Source: Gilliamella sp. Pas-s25 (GTDB taxonomy: Bacteria; Pseudomonadota; Gammaproteobacteria; Enterobacterales; Orbaceae). From it: DNA of 64,000 nucleotides. Position 1 is the first letter of the stretch; each line of letters starts with the position of its first letter. The notes under the pieces are model-generated. The model saw nothing but the letters and a program-made list of their open reading frames with translations, was not told the DNA's origin and did not search any database. A program made the translations under genes and the position numbers. Below are positions 1 to 9,784 of the stretch, piece by piece. Location: assembly GCF_009795885.1 (NCBI RefSeq), contig NZ_WTEV01000008.1, forward strand, positions 1 to 64,000, read 5' to 3'.

Positions 1-80
1 CGAGTTATGGTTGTTTTTTGCAGAATTATTATAACTCACATCATGCCGTCTAAAAAATAATCACGAAAGATCAACACGCC

Positions 81-1628
81 CTAATTATCTTCAAAAACTT
101 TTTGTAAAAAATCCTGCTGTGGTAACATTTGTCCATTTAACATCGCTTCTTGTTTATCTTTGGAATAATCCACCTCAGAATAGATCCCCTCAATGTTATT
201 TTTTTCAAAGGTAAATAGTGGGATTTTGCTAAATTCATCTTTTACCATAGATTTTATTGATAAATATTCGTTTTCAATTTGTTCAGTTGTTAGTGTTTCT
301 TCATTTTGGGTTTCGAGTTGTGCTGAGCAATAAGCCAATACGTAAAATGGTACATCGACGTTTAGTTTAAGGCTATCAATATTGTCAATGTTGATTATAA
401 AACGTTCCAGTTTTGATCGTAATCCTGATAGGGCTACAAAAGCATTGGCATTAACTTCACCTATGGTGTTTTTAAAATGGAATTTATTTAGTGAAATTTG
501 GGAATTTAACGATGTTTGTTCGTCATTAAAGTCGGTATTATCATAATTATTTGATAGCATTGAGGCAGGGATATTTTGGTAACTAAGATCTAAACTAACA
601 CTGCCTAAATTTGGCAAACCGAGTAATACCGATTTTGCATTGGCTTTTAATAAACCATCAACGGTATTGTTTATTGGGTTGAAGGTGTTTTCTAGATCGA
701 CCGTTAGGTTATTAATGATGAACTTTTTATCATCTGAAACGGGATCAGAATAGGCGTTTTCAAGTGTGATTTTGTCTATTTCGGTGTGAATATTAGGGAT
801 TGTAGTGCCAGTTTTATGAAGGATATCTCCTTGATATTTTATATTATCAAACATAATGTGCGTTTTGATATAGCTATCTCTAGCTACTAATGCAATCTTA
901 TCGGCATTGATATTGTAATTTATTTCTGTTTTGTCTAAATTAGGATAGGCTGATAAATTAAATTTCTGTAAGGTGATTTGTGGTTTTGAGAAGTTTTTAT
1001 AAATGAATTTATCTATATCCACTTGAGCATATAAATCGGAAAGATCCTTATTGACTTCAATATTAATATTACCATCGGACACCTCTAAGGAGCCATTAAT
1101 AAATTTCAAAATCTCAGAATTATTATTGGAATCTGAATCAACAAGATTGAGCGCTTTGTTATCTAATTTTATGGTGAGATTTTCTTGGTAGCTCATACCG
1201 AGCTTGGCTGTAATAAATGGTTGATTACCAGCTAGTTGCCAAAGTTCTGGCGATAGTGCTTCGCTCATTGCATATTCTATCCATGCCATCTGTGGGGTAA
1301 ATCTCCCTTCTGAAAGGGCAATGATTGGGAATGGGCCATGGTGAATGGTGATATCGTCATTAAAAAGTGTTTTTGTGTCTTCAATAAGCCAACTGAAACT
1401 CTTTGGAATTACTTTTACAGTAAGGTGTAGGTTGGTTGAAAAGATAGATTGTTGATAATCGCTATATTCAATTACAATGCTAAATTCGTCTTGGTCGTTG
1501 TCAATTTTTTGTGTAATTTGTTCTATTTTATTGTCAATGTTGTTTTTGATTACGTTCCCTGTATACCAAGATGAGCTAACGTATCCCAATATTGCAATAA
1601 TGCCTATAGCGATTACACTTTTCTTCAT
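81..1628 (-). CDS. DUF945 (YdgA-type) protein, copy 1 of 3
   Basis: A 515-residue protein with an N-terminal membrane anchor (hydrophobic residues about 5-20, then a WYTG motif) and a long periplasmic part. Length and N-terminus fit the DUF945/YdgA family (E. coli YdgA is about 500 residues), whose function is poorly defined. It is the most diverged of three tandem paralogues: it keeps the conserved block around residues 95-145 (HHGPFP, then MAWIEYAMSEA) but differs in the central and C-terminal parts. It is the distal gene of the mfd-DUF945 series on the minus strand. The family call is confident; the role is unknown. Confidence 0.85.
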   Translation of the reverse strand: MKKSVIAIGIIAILGYVSSSWYTGNVIKNNIDNKIEQITQKIDNDQDEFSIVIEYSDYQQSIFSTNLHLTVKVIPKSFSWLIEDTKTLFNDDITIHHGPFPIIALSEGRFTPQMAWIEYAMSEALSPELWQLAGNQPFITAKLGMSYQENLTIKLDNKALNLVDSDSNNNSEILKFINGSLEVSDGNINIEVNKDLSDLYAQVDIDKFIYKNFSKPQITLQKFNLSAYPNLDKTEINYNINADKIALVARDSYIKTHIMFDNIKYQGDILHKTGTTIPNIHTEIDKITLENAYSDPVSDDKKFIINNLTVDLENTFNPINNTVDGLLKANAKSVLLGLPNLGSVSLDLSYQNIPASMLSNNYDNTDFNDEQTSLNSQISLNKFHFKNTIGEVNANAFVALSGLRSKLERFIINIDNIDSLKLNVDVPFYVLAYCSAQLETQNEETLTTEQIENEYLSIKSMVKDEFSKIPLFTFEKNNIEGIYSEVDYSKDKQEAMLNGQMLPQQDFLQKVFEDN

Positions 1629-1659
1629 TGTTTCTTCTCTTTATTTATTGAGTTTTATT

Positions 1660-1725
1660 TTAGTAATTTTAATTGATTTGCAGTTTATAGGCGATAATTT
1701 TTTGATTATTTTAGTTTATTTTATT
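1660..1725 (-). repeat. Degraded remnant of the mfd 3' end (upstream of DUF945 copy 1)
   Basis: The plus strand here contains taggcgataattttttg, also present in the mfd tail (about 5071-5087) and in the clearer remnant at 3125-3262. Only the core is still recognisable. It sits just upstream of copy 1, the same relative position as the other remnant before copy 2. Confidence 0.5.
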
Positions 1726-1760
1726 TGAGGGTAAAAGTTAGTTTGGGGGTAGCTGAATAA

Positions 1761-1785
1761 AATTCGCCAGTATAACTGGCGAAAT
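1761..1785 (-). terminator. Intrinsic terminator of DUF945 copy 2
   Basis: Inverted repeat TTCGCCAGT / ACTGGCGAA with a 3-base loop. Read on the minus strand it is followed by a T-rich stretch (AATTTTATTC). It lies about 30 bases past the stop codon of the gene at 1813-3096. Confidence 0.75.
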
Positions 1786-1812
1786 AGGTCAGCAGGGATG
1801 TAAATTGGTAGA

Positions 1813-3096
1813 CTATAAGTGATCAAAGAATTCTTCTTTTGTTATTGTTTTGCCATTTACGCTAACTTCGTTACTATCTTTGGTTAGGCTAACATCAGAA
1901 TAGATACCTTGAGTTTTATCATTGCTTAAAGTTAAGAATTTAGCGTTACCGACTAAAAATGCCGACATAAATTGTAGATTTTGTTTTGCTTTAGCAACTT
2001 GTTCTGGTGTTACCTCGCTAGAGTTAGAGTTTTCAATTTGCGCTGACAAATGAGCTAACACATCAAATGGTGCTTCAAGCTTTAATTTAAGGGAATTGAT
2101 TTTTTCATAATCAGCTTTATCAATGGTTGAGCTATCAACATCAGAAATATCAAACTTTAGGTTAGCATTAAGATCGCCGGCAGCATTATGCCAATTGAAT
2201 TTATTCAACGAAAATTGGATATTGTGTTTTTTGCTAGTATCGTCAGAGTCAGGATAATCCATTCCCAATTGATTACTAAACAGTTGTTTATCAAGACCTT
2301 TAAAGTCAAAATCTAATGAACCATTACCCAGATTTTGTTGGCCAAAAATAATTGAATCAACACGACTAAAAAACGAACCATCAACGGTGTTGGTGGCGTT
2401 ATTTAAGACATTTTTTTGGTCCATAACAAATTTATTAATAACAATCGAAACAGAATCTGAGCTGAATAATATAGGATAGGTTAATGAAATTTTATCGATT
2501 TCAACTTTAGTTGAAATGTCAGAGCCTGAGGTATAGCTACTAATGGTGTAATTACCTTTTCCAAGTTCAAATGTACCATCAATGACTGGGATTTCGTTTT
2601 GAGTGGCTTTAATCGCTTTGCTTGCTAATTTAACGGTGATATATTGACCATAACTCATACCTGCATGCCCAGTAATAAACGGCTGATTACCCGCTAGTTT
2701 CCAAAGTGTTGGATTGGCTTGCTCGGTCATTTCGTATTCTAACCAAGCCATCTGTGGGGCAAAGGTTCCTTTGGCTAGGGCTGCAACAGGGAAGGGACCA
2801 TGATGGATAGTGACATCATCATCAAATAGGGTTTCCGATTGAGCATCTTCTCCTGTAGTATTTTGCAGTGATGCTGTAACGGTTAAATGTAATTTTGTTG
2901 AAAAGATATGCTTTTCATAATTACTTTTTATAACCGACACCACAAAATCGTCTTGACTCTGGTTAAATTTGTTTGTGATTTGTGCCAATTGGTTGTCGAT
3001 ATGGTTTTCGATCATGTTACCGGTGTACCATGCAGTGCCTACGTAAGCAATCCCTAATGCAGCAACTATTCCTATAGCAAGTGTGGTTTTTTTCAT
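1813..3096 (-). CDS. DUF945 (YdgA-type) protein, copy 2 of 3, internally shortened
   Basis: A 427-residue paralogue with the same N-terminal anchor (MKKTTLAIGIVAALG, then WYTGNMIENHIDNQLAQ) and the HHGPFPVAALAKGTFAPQMA block. It is very close to copy 3 in the first 200 residues and in the C-terminal third. About 75-80 residues present in the middle of copies 1 and 3 are missing: after the GSDI motif (about residue 190) the alignment jumps to the VSIVINK segment. The reading frame is intact, so a protein is still plausible. Anchored periplasmic protein of unknown role. Confidence 0.85.
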   Translation of the reverse strand: MKKTTLAIGIVAALGIAYVGTAWYTGNMIENHIDNQLAQITNKFNQSQDDFVVSVIKSNYEKHIFSTKLHLTVTASLQNTTGEDAQSETLFDDDVTIHHGPFPVAALAKGTFAPQMAWLEYEMTEQANPTLWKLAGNQPFITGHAGMSYGQYITVKLASKAIKATQNEIPVIDGTFELGKGNYTISSYTSGSDISTKVEIDKISLTYPILFSSDSVSIVINKFVMDQKNVLNNATNTVDGSFFSRVDSIIFGQQNLGNGSLDFDFKGLDKQLFSNQLGMDYPDSDDTSKKHNIQFSLNKFNWHNAAGDLNANLKFDISDVDSSTIDKADYEKINSLKLKLEAPFDVLAHLSAQIENSNSSEVTPEQVAKAKQNLQFMSAFLVGNAKFLTLSNDKTQGIYSDVSLTKDSNEVSVNGKTITKEEFFDHL

Positions 3097-3124
3097 CTTA
3101 GCTCTCTTACTTATTCATTATATT

Positions 3125-3262
3125 TTAAATTATCATTTTTGATGAGTTGCAAAATCAGCCAACAAATTTGTAATATATTCAATACGATCGATTTGTGGTA
3201 ATTTTGATTTTTGTAATTCTAATCGATTTGAGCTTTCTAGGCGATAATTTTTTGACTTTTTG
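3125..3262 (-). repeat. Fossil duplicate of the mfd 3' end
   Basis: About 138 bases closely match the last codons of mfd (4957-5095). Translated on the minus strand it reads NYRLESSNRLELQKSK, then a relic of IDRIEYI, and a stop, as mfd does. No start or upstream mfd sequence is present. It lies directly upstream of DUF945 copy 2, as the real mfd end lies upstream of copy 3, so the duplicated unit was mfd tail plus DUF945 gene. The rest of the 3097-3410 gap shows nothing recognisable. Confidence 0.85.
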
Positions 3263-3410
3263 TAAAGCGCATTTAACACAAGTTTAAATTGATCCCTTAC
3301 TGTATTATGGTCAATAAATTATCAACCGTTATGCTCGAGTTTAAAATAATCGCTAAGTTAACCAAAATAACCGAAACAATTTATAATTATATGAGTGTTA
3401 CAAAAACAAA

Positions 3411-4928
3411 TTATAAATTTTTAAAAAAATCTTTTTTATCTAGTAATTGCCCATTTACATTTACGTTTTGACTGCCTTTTGTGTACTGCACATCAGAGTA
3501 GAAACCTTCTGTTTGATCTTTATTAAAGGTAAAAAATGGCGATTGACTAAAAAGCTTTTTTGAATTGGTCTTTATTACAAAGTTTTCTTTTGCAATTTGT
3601 TCTGCTGTAACATGGCTAGCGTTAGGGTTTTCGATTTGTGCTGACAAACGAGCTAACACGTCAAATGGTGCTTCGAGCTTGAATTTAAATGTGTTGATTT
3701 TGTCGTAATTTTTTTCATTAATACTTGCGTTATTAATATCTGATATATTAAACAAAAAGTTAACATTGATATCGCCACCAGCATTGTGCCAATTGAATTT
3801 ATTTAACGAAAATTCGATATTATGTTTGTCGTTCTCACTTATGTCAGAAGCATGTGTTTTAAATTGATAATTTAAAAATTGTTTATCAACCCCCTTGAAG
3901 TTAATATCAAGCGATCCATTGCCCAGATTTTGTTGACCATAAATAATCGAACCAATGCTACTGACAAGCGAACCATCAATCGTATTGTTGGTGTCATTTA
4001 AGACATTTTTTTGACTCACCACGATTTTATTAATAATCACCGATACCGATTCGATTTTAGGGGTGGATGATTTCATATTTAATGTAATTTTATCAATACT
4101 GCTTTGCTCATCAATATTTTGATTTTTGTAGTTAACCCGACCTTTGGATTTGAAATTGTTGACATCAAAATTCCCTTTTGAGATAAAGCTATCAAAACTG
4201 TATTTAATATTGCCAATATTAAATTCATAATCGATGTCTTCAGTGGTACTGAGTGGCTTTAATGACAGATTAAAGTCATCAAAGTTAAAATGATGGGTAT
4301 CGTCAGAAAGAAAAACTAATTTATCCAAATTGATTTCAGCCTTAATGTCAGAACCATTGGTATAGCTACTAAAGGTATAACTGCCGTTACTGATATCTAA
4401 GATACAATCATGAATGGACGGGATTTCGTTCTGTGAGGCTTTAATCGCTTTGCTTGCAAGTTTAACGGTGATATATTCGCCATAACTCATACCTGTATGC
4501 CCACTAATAAATGGCCGATTGCCGGCTAGTTTCCAAAGCGTTGGATTAGCTTGTTGGCTCATTTCATATTCTAACCAAGCCATTTGTGGGGCAAAAGTCC
4601 CTTTGGCAAGCGCAGCAATAGGGAAAGGGCCATGATGGATAGTGACATCGTCATCAAATAAGATTTTTGAAGTAGCATCTTGGATAATAGATTCATTTGG
4701 TGACGCTGTCACAGTTAGATGTACTTTAGTTGAAAAGATACCCTTTTCATAACGACTTTTCGTAACGGAAAATGTGAAAAGGTCTTGAATCTGATTAACT
4801 TTGTTTGTGACTTGGGCTAATTGGTTGTCGATATGATCTTCAATCATGCTACCGGTGTACCATGATGTACCTACATAAGCCATACCCAATACAGCAATTA
4901 TTCCTATAGCAAGTGTGTGTGTTTTCAT
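3411..4928 (-). CDS. DUF945 (YdgA-type) protein, copy 3 of 3
   Basis: A 505-residue member of the DUF945/YdgA family, nearest to mfd (36-base gap) and of full family length, so probably the ancestral copy. N-terminal anchor (residues about 5-20), WYTGSMIEDHIDNQLAQ, the conserved HHGPFPIAALAKGTFAPQ block and a DUF945-like C-terminus ending GQLLDKKDFFKNL. A periplasmic, inner-membrane-anchored location is inferred. The function of the family is not established. Confidence 0.87.
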   Translation of the reverse strand: MKTHTLAIGIIAVLGMAYVGTSWYTGSMIEDHIDNQLAQVTNKVNQIQDLFTFSVTKSRYEKGIFSTKVHLTVTASPNESIIQDATSKILFDDDVTIHHGPFPIAALAKGTFAPQMAWLEYEMSQQANPTLWKLAGNRPFISGHTGMSYGEYITVKLASKAIKASQNEIPSIHDCILDISNGSYTFSSYTNGSDIKAEINLDKLVFLSDDTHHFNFDDFNLSLKPLSTTEDIDYEFNIGNIKYSFDSFISKGNFDVNNFKSKGRVNYKNQNIDEQSSIDKITLNMKSSTPKIESVSVIINKIVVSQKNVLNDTNNTIDGSLVSSIGSIIYGQQNLGNGSLDINFKGVDKQFLNYQFKTHASDISENDKHNIEFSLNKFNWHNAGGDINVNFLFNISDINNASINEKNYDKINTFKFKLEAPFDVLARLSAQIENPNASHVTAEQIAKENFVIKTNSKKLFSQSPFFTFNKDQTEGFYSDVQYTKGSQNVNVNGQLLDKKDFFKNL

Positions 4929-4964
4929 TATGGTTCTCTTAATTATTCATGATATTTTAAATTA

Positions 4965-7900
4965 TTATTCTTGATGTTCTGCAAAATCAATCAATAAATT
5001 TTTAATATATTCAATGCGATCGATGCGTTGTAATTTTGATTTTTGTAATTTCAATCTATTTGAACTTTCTAGGCGATAATTTTTTGGTTCTTTTTGAATT
5101 ATTTCAATTAAATAATCGACTGATACCTTATTATTACTGCCGAATTCTATATAACCGCCTTTTTCGCCAAATTCGATTTTGGTAATACCTAATTGGCTTG
5201 CCTGATAACGGATTTTGGTGGTTTCTAATAAAAACAGCACCGCATCGGGTAATTGACCAAAGCGATCTCGCATTTCGACTTGAATATCAGTGAGTTCGGC
5301 AAGGTCGGTGATGCTTGCAATGCGTTTATATAGCGATAAGCGTGTATTGACATCGGGAATAAAGTCATCAGGGATTAATGTTGGTAATCTTAACTCTACT
5401 TCGGTTTGTTGGCTATTAAGTAATGATTCCAGTGTGGGTTCTTTGCCTTCTTTAAGTGATGTAACGGCCTCATCAAGCAGTTCAATATAAAGGTTAAAGC
5501 CAATAGTTTCAATTTGTCCACTTTGATCACTACCCAATAGTTCGCCTGCACCCCGAATTTCAAGATCGTGCGTAGCTAAGGCAAAACCTGCACCTAAATC
5601 TTCTAGGGATGCGATCGCATCTAAGCGCTTTTTAGCATCTTTAGTGAGCAATTTAGGGTGTGGCGTTAATAAATAAGCATAGGCTTGATGGTAAGAACGT
5701 CCAACTCGCCCCCTGAGTTGATGTAACTGAGCTAAACCGAATTTATCGGCACGATCAATAATAATAGTATTGGCGTTAGGAATGTCGATACCGGTTTCAA
5801 CAATGGTAGTACAAACAAGTATGTTAAAGCGTTGATGATGAAAGTCATTCATCACACGTTCTAAATCGCGTTCATGCATTTGCCCATGTCCAATGGTAAT
5901 GCGTGCTTCGGGCACCAATTCTGCCAGTTTTTCGCTGACTTTTTCGATATCAGAGATGTCATTGTGTAAATAATAAATCTGACCACCACGTAAAATTTCA
6001 CGTAAAATGGCTTCTCTAATCACAAGCTCATCATATTCTCGAACAAAGGTTTTTACCGCCAGTCGCCGAGCAGGTGGCGTTGCGATAATTGAAAGATCTC
6101 GCATACCACTCATAGCCATGTTTAGCGTTCGTGGAATTGGAGTTGCTGTTAGCGTTAAAATATCGATATTTGCTCGCATTGCTTTAATGCGTTCTTTTTG
6201 ACGAACGCCAAAGCGGTGTTCTTCATCAACAATTAGTAAGCCTAAATCTTTCCATTTAATATCTTCTTGTAGTAATTTATGCGTACCAATTACAATATCA
6301 ATTTTGCCTTCGCCAAGAGCTTCTATAATGGCTTTTTGTTGTTTAGCTGTTTTGAAGCGAGACAGGCTTTCTATACGGATAGGCCAATTGGCGAAACGAT
6401 CACAAAAGCTTTCGTAGTGCTGTTCAGCAAGCAGGGTTGTTGGCACTAAAACAGCTGTTTGTTTATGATTAATAACAGCTAAAAACGCAGCACGAATAGC
6501 AACTTCGGTTTTACCAAAACCCACATCACCGCAGACTAATCGGTCCATGGCATAAGACGAGCACATGTCGCCAATTACTGCACCAATCGCATTTTGTTGA
6601 TCATCAGTTTCTTGATAAGGGAATCCTTGGCAAAATAGTTCATATTGCTCACGGTCTTGTTGAAATTGAAATCCGGGTTTGCTTTCACGTTCGGCATAGA
6701 TATCGAGTAATTCAGCTGCGACATCACGCACTTTTTCGGCCGCTTTTTGCCGAGCCTTACTCCAAGCATCAGTGCCTAATTTATTCAGTGGGGCGTTTTC
6801 TTCATCGCCACCTGAGTAACGACTTATTAAGTTTAATGATGAAACCGGTACATAAAGTTTGGTCTCATTAGCATATAATAAAATGAGATATTCTGCGGTA
6901 ATGCCGCCTGTTTCTAATGTAGTGAGCCCTGCATAGCGACCGACACCATGTTCTAAATGAACAACGGGTTTACCTGGAGTGAGTTCAGCTAAACTGCGAA
7001 TAAGTGAATCAGTATTGATAGCTTGTTTACTTTCTTTTTTGCGACGAATAACGCGTCGACCTAGTAACTCATTTTCGGTTATAAACGCAAAATTATCTTG
7101 CTGATTAATAAAACCTTGCTCGCTAGCACCAACGATTAGATAAAATCGGCTATCAGCATTGTTGGGTTCATCAAGCTGATTGATGGTAGTTGGATGAATA
7201 CGAATTCTGCCAAGAATTTCTTGTAAAGCTTCTTTGCGTCCTTCTGATTCCACCGAAAAGATGATTTTTCCTGAAAAATCATCAACAAATTTTTGAAATT
7301 GCAAATAAGGATCTTTTTGTTGGATCTCAATAGCAATGTTAGGCAATGTTGCATAAGGTAAATTAATGTTTTTACTTGATTCAGTTGTTGCCACATGCGA
7401 TACAACCATCCTTGGATAGTTTTTAAAATTGGCAAAAATTTCGTCAGTTTTAGACCAAATAACACTTGGTGAAAGTAATGGTCGCATAGGATCGACTTTG
7501 CGACTTTCATAACGCTGAGTAATGTCTTGCCAATACTTATTAGCATATTGCTCAATATTAACAGTATTGATAATTAAGGTATTAGCTAAAAAATAAGAAA
7601 ATAGTGGTGTTAACGGTTCGTTAAAAAACAGTGCTTGCCAATATTCAATGCCAGTTGGCAAAATATTTTTGCTAACTTGTTGATAGATGCTCTCTGCATC
7701 TAATCTTACTTCAAATTGTTCTCGCCATTGACTACGAAACAGTTCGATAGCCGTTTTATCAAAAGGAAATTCGTGCGCTGGTAGCAATTGTATTTCTGTG
7801 ATTTCATCAAAGGTGCGCTGCGTTTCAACATCAAAGGTGCGAATGCTGTCGATCTCATCATCAAAAAAATCGATACGATAGGGTTTATCACTGCCCATAG

Positions 7901-8423
7901 GGTAAATATCAAACAAAGCACCACGAGTGGCATATTCGCCATGCTCCATCACTTGGCTCACTGAGCGATAGCCAGCATTTTCAAGTTGAAGACGTAAATG
8001 TTCACGACTAATTTGTAAGCTTTTTTTCATCATAAACACATGTCCACCCAAATAGCTTTGTGGGCAAACTTTTTGCATTAAGGTATTAATGGGTAAAATT
8101 AATGCCCCTTTGGTTAAATGTCCAAGATGATAAAGGCAAGACAGACGTTCTGATACGATATCTTGATGAGGTGAGAAGCTATCATAAGGCAATGTTTCCC
8201 AGTCAGGAAAGATAATAGAAGTAAATGGTGAAAATTGTTTAAGTTCTTCGTGAATACGCGAGGTTTGTTGCATATCATCGGTCACAATCACAACTAAACC
8301 TTCATGTGCGTCTATTGCTTGGGCACAAAATTGTGATAAGGATGAGCCAACAAGCTGCCCAATTTGTTTTACTTCACCTGACTTTTGGGGAATTATGTTT
8401 GAAATATTAACTGTTTTAGGCAT
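4965..8423 (-). CDS. mfd: Transcription-repair coupling factor Mfd
   Basis: 1152 residues, full length (E. coli 1148). Mfd displaces RNA polymerase stalled at DNA lesions and recruits UvrA. Visible parts: N-terminal UvrB-like domain, the RNA-polymerase-interaction region (about 480-550, PVVHLEHGVGRYAGL), a RecG-like translocase with Walker A GDVGFGKTE near residue 630 and DEEH near 731, motif VI QLRGRVGRS, and a C-terminal TRCF domain (ELRLPTLIPDDFIPDVNTRL). The gene is transcribed divergently from lolC. Its last 130 bases are found again, decayed, between the downstream DUF945 genes. Confidence 0.98.
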   Translation of the reverse strand: MPKTVNISNIIPQKSGEVKQIGQLVGSSLSQFCAQAIDAHEGLVVIVTDDMQQTSRIHEELKQFSPFTSIIFPDWETLPYDSFSPHQDIVSERLSCLYHLGHLTKGALILPINTLMQKVCPQSYLGGHVFMMKKSLQISREHLRLQLENAGYRSVSQVMEHGEYATRGALFDIYPMGSDKPYRIDFFDDEIDSIRTFDVETQRTFDEITEIQLLPAHEFPFDKTAIELFRSQWREQFEVRLDAESIYQQVSKNILPTGIEYWQALFFNEPLTPLFSYFLANTLIINTVNIEQYANKYWQDITQRYESRKVDPMRPLLSPSVIWSKTDEIFANFKNYPRMVVSHVATTESSKNINLPYATLPNIAIEIQQKDPYLQFQKFVDDFSGKIIFSVESEGRKEALQEILGRIRIHPTTINQLDEPNNADSRFYLIVGASEQGFINQQDNFAFITENELLGRRVIRRKKESKQAINTDSLIRSLAELTPGKPVVHLEHGVGRYAGLTTLETGGITAEYLILLYANETKLYVPVSSLNLISRYSGGDEENAPLNKLGTDAWSKARQKAAEKVRDVAAELLDIYAERESKPGFQFQQDREQYELFCQGFPYQETDDQQNAIGAVIGDMCSSYAMDRLVCGDVGFGKTEVAIRAAFLAVINHKQTAVLVPTTLLAEQHYESFCDRFANWPIRIESLSRFKTAKQQKAIIEALGEGKIDIVIGTHKLLQEDIKWKDLGLLIVDEEHRFGVRQKERIKAMRANIDILTLTATPIPRTLNMAMSGMRDLSIIATPPARRLAVKTFVREYDELVIREAILREILRGGQIYYLHNDISDIEKVSEKLAELVPEARITIGHGQMHERDLERVMNDFHHQRFNILVCTTIVETGIDIPNANTIIIDRADKFGLAQLHQLRGRVGRSYHQAYAYLLTPHPKLLTKDAKKRLDAIASLEDLGAGFALATHDLEIRGAGELLGSDQSGQIETIGFNLYIELLDEAVTSLKEGKEPTLESLLNSQQTEVELRLPTLIPDDFIPDVNTRLSLYKRIASITDLAELTDIQVEMRDRFGQLPDAVLFLLETTKIRYQASQLGITKIEFGEKGGYIEFGSNNKVSVDYLIEIIQKEPKNYRLESSNRLKLQKSKLQRIDRIEYIKNLLIDFAEHQE

Positions 8424-8540
8424 GATGAATTCGTTGATATCGTTGAAAAATTATCACCAGATTATAACGTAAGTACGCGGTTGTTTTCTATAACTGTTTA
8501 ATCCTGTATGATAAGCACCTTGCATTTAACTAGCAAAACT

Positions 8541-8572
8541 TTGTCAAAAAGTTTCAGGTAATATATACGTTT
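8541..8572 (+). repeat. 32-bp dispersed repeat, copy A (leader of lolC)
   Basis: A 32-base sequence beginning ttgtcaaaaagtttcaggta and ending atacgttt directly abuts the lolC ATG. It recurs almost exactly, inverted, at 39464-39494 between htpX and rlhA, with one substitution or indel near base 22. Confidence 0.7.
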
Positions 8573-9784
8573 ATGTCAAAACTATTTCGTCCATTAGTAT
8601 TTTATATTGGTTTGCGTTATGTCTATGGCCAAAAAACGGATGGCTTTGGTCGCTTTGTATCATGGTTGTCGATGATTGGCATTATGTTGGGTTCTATTGG
8701 TCTAATTGTTGTGTTATCTGTGATGAATGGATTAGAAGACCAGATGCAAAACAGTATTCTAAGATTCTTTCCTCAGGCGCAAATCACTTCTATTAAAGGT
8801 AGACTTGATCCAAGTGCTAACCCTAGTTCATCATTTGAAAAGATTAAAGGCGTTAATCGTATCACGCCGTTAGTCACTAGCGATGTGGTATTGCAAAGTG
8901 AACAAAGTATTACTGTAAGTACGTTGATGGGGATTACACCAGAAGATAATGATCCTATCAATGATTATATCTATAGCGGATCGGTATTTGATCTACAAGC
9001 GGGGCAGTACAATGTCATTATTGGGCAAACATTAGCCAATCAATTAGGCGTAACCGTTGGCGACAAAATTCGCTTAATGGTGACAGATGCCAGTCAAATC
9101 ACCCCAGTAGGTCGTATACCGTCGCAGCGTTTATTTAACATTGTAGGGTTGTTTTCTGTTAACCATGACATCAATCAAGCGCTTATTTATGTCAATCAAT
9201 CTGACGCTAAAAATCTATTACGTTATCCAGCCAATATGATTAGCAGTTGGCGTCTGTTTCTAGACAAACCGCTTGATATTGCATCAGTAACGAATACTCA
9301 ATTACCTGAAGGCTTAGTGTTTAACGATTGGCGAGTAAAACGTGGTGAATTATTTCAAGCCATTAAAATGGAAAAAAACGTCATGGGGTTACTCATTAGC
9401 CTAATTGTAATTGTAGCCGCTTTTAATATTATTACCTCGTTAAGCTTGCTGGTGATGGAAAAGCAAGGTGAAGTGGCTATTTTAAAAACCCAAGGGCTAT
9501 CGCGATTTAAAATTATGTTAATTTTTATTATTCAAGGTGCAAGTTCGGGCGTAATCGGTACACTATTAGGTAGTGCTGTAGGATTGCTACTTGCTGTTAA
9601 CTTAAATGAAATCATGCAACTGTTAGGTTTATCTTTAGCTGGTATTTTGCTACCGTCACTGGTTGAACCAACGCAAATTATTTTTATTATTATCGGATTG
9701 CTTATGTTATCGTTAATTTCAACTCTTTATCCTGCATATCGCGCCGCCAATATCCAACCTGCCGAGGCTTTACGTTATGAATAA
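8573..9784 (+). CDS. lolC: Lipoprotein-releasing ABC transporter permease LolC
   Basis: 403 residues. Integral inner-membrane subunit of LolCDE, which extracts outer-membrane lipoproteins from the inner membrane and hands them to LolA. One transmembrane segment near residues 30-50, a periplasmic MacB-like domain (about 55-260) and three C-terminal transmembrane segments in a FtsX-like permease domain ending in [16 protein letters not shown]. It overlaps lolD by 8 bases and is first in lolC-lolD-lolE. Confidence 0.96.
   Translation: MSKLFRPLVFYIGLRYVYGQKTDGFGRFVSWLSMIGIMLGSIGLIVVLSVMNGLEDQMQNSILRFFPQAQITSIKGRLDPSANPSSSFEKIKGVNRITPLVTSDVVLQSEQSITVSTLMGITPEDNDPINDYIYSGSVFDLQAGQYNVIIGQTLANQLGVTVGDKIRLMVTDASQITPVGRIPSQRLFNIVGLFSVNHDINQALIYVNQSDAKNLLRYPANMISSWRLFLDKPLDIASVTNTQLPEGLVFNDWRVKRGELFQAIKMEKNVMGLLISLIVIVAAFNIITSLSLLVMEKQGEVAILKTQGLSRFKIMLIFIIQGASSGVIGTLLGSAVGLLLAVNLNEIMQLLGLSLAGILLPSLVEPTQIIFIIIGLLMLSLISTLYPAYRAANIQPAEALRYE

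Noticed and set aside
6007-6201. Open frames on the opposite strand inside mfd, thrS, hrpA and other large genes.
   Set aside because: They lie within strongly conserved coding sequence and show no family features of their own.
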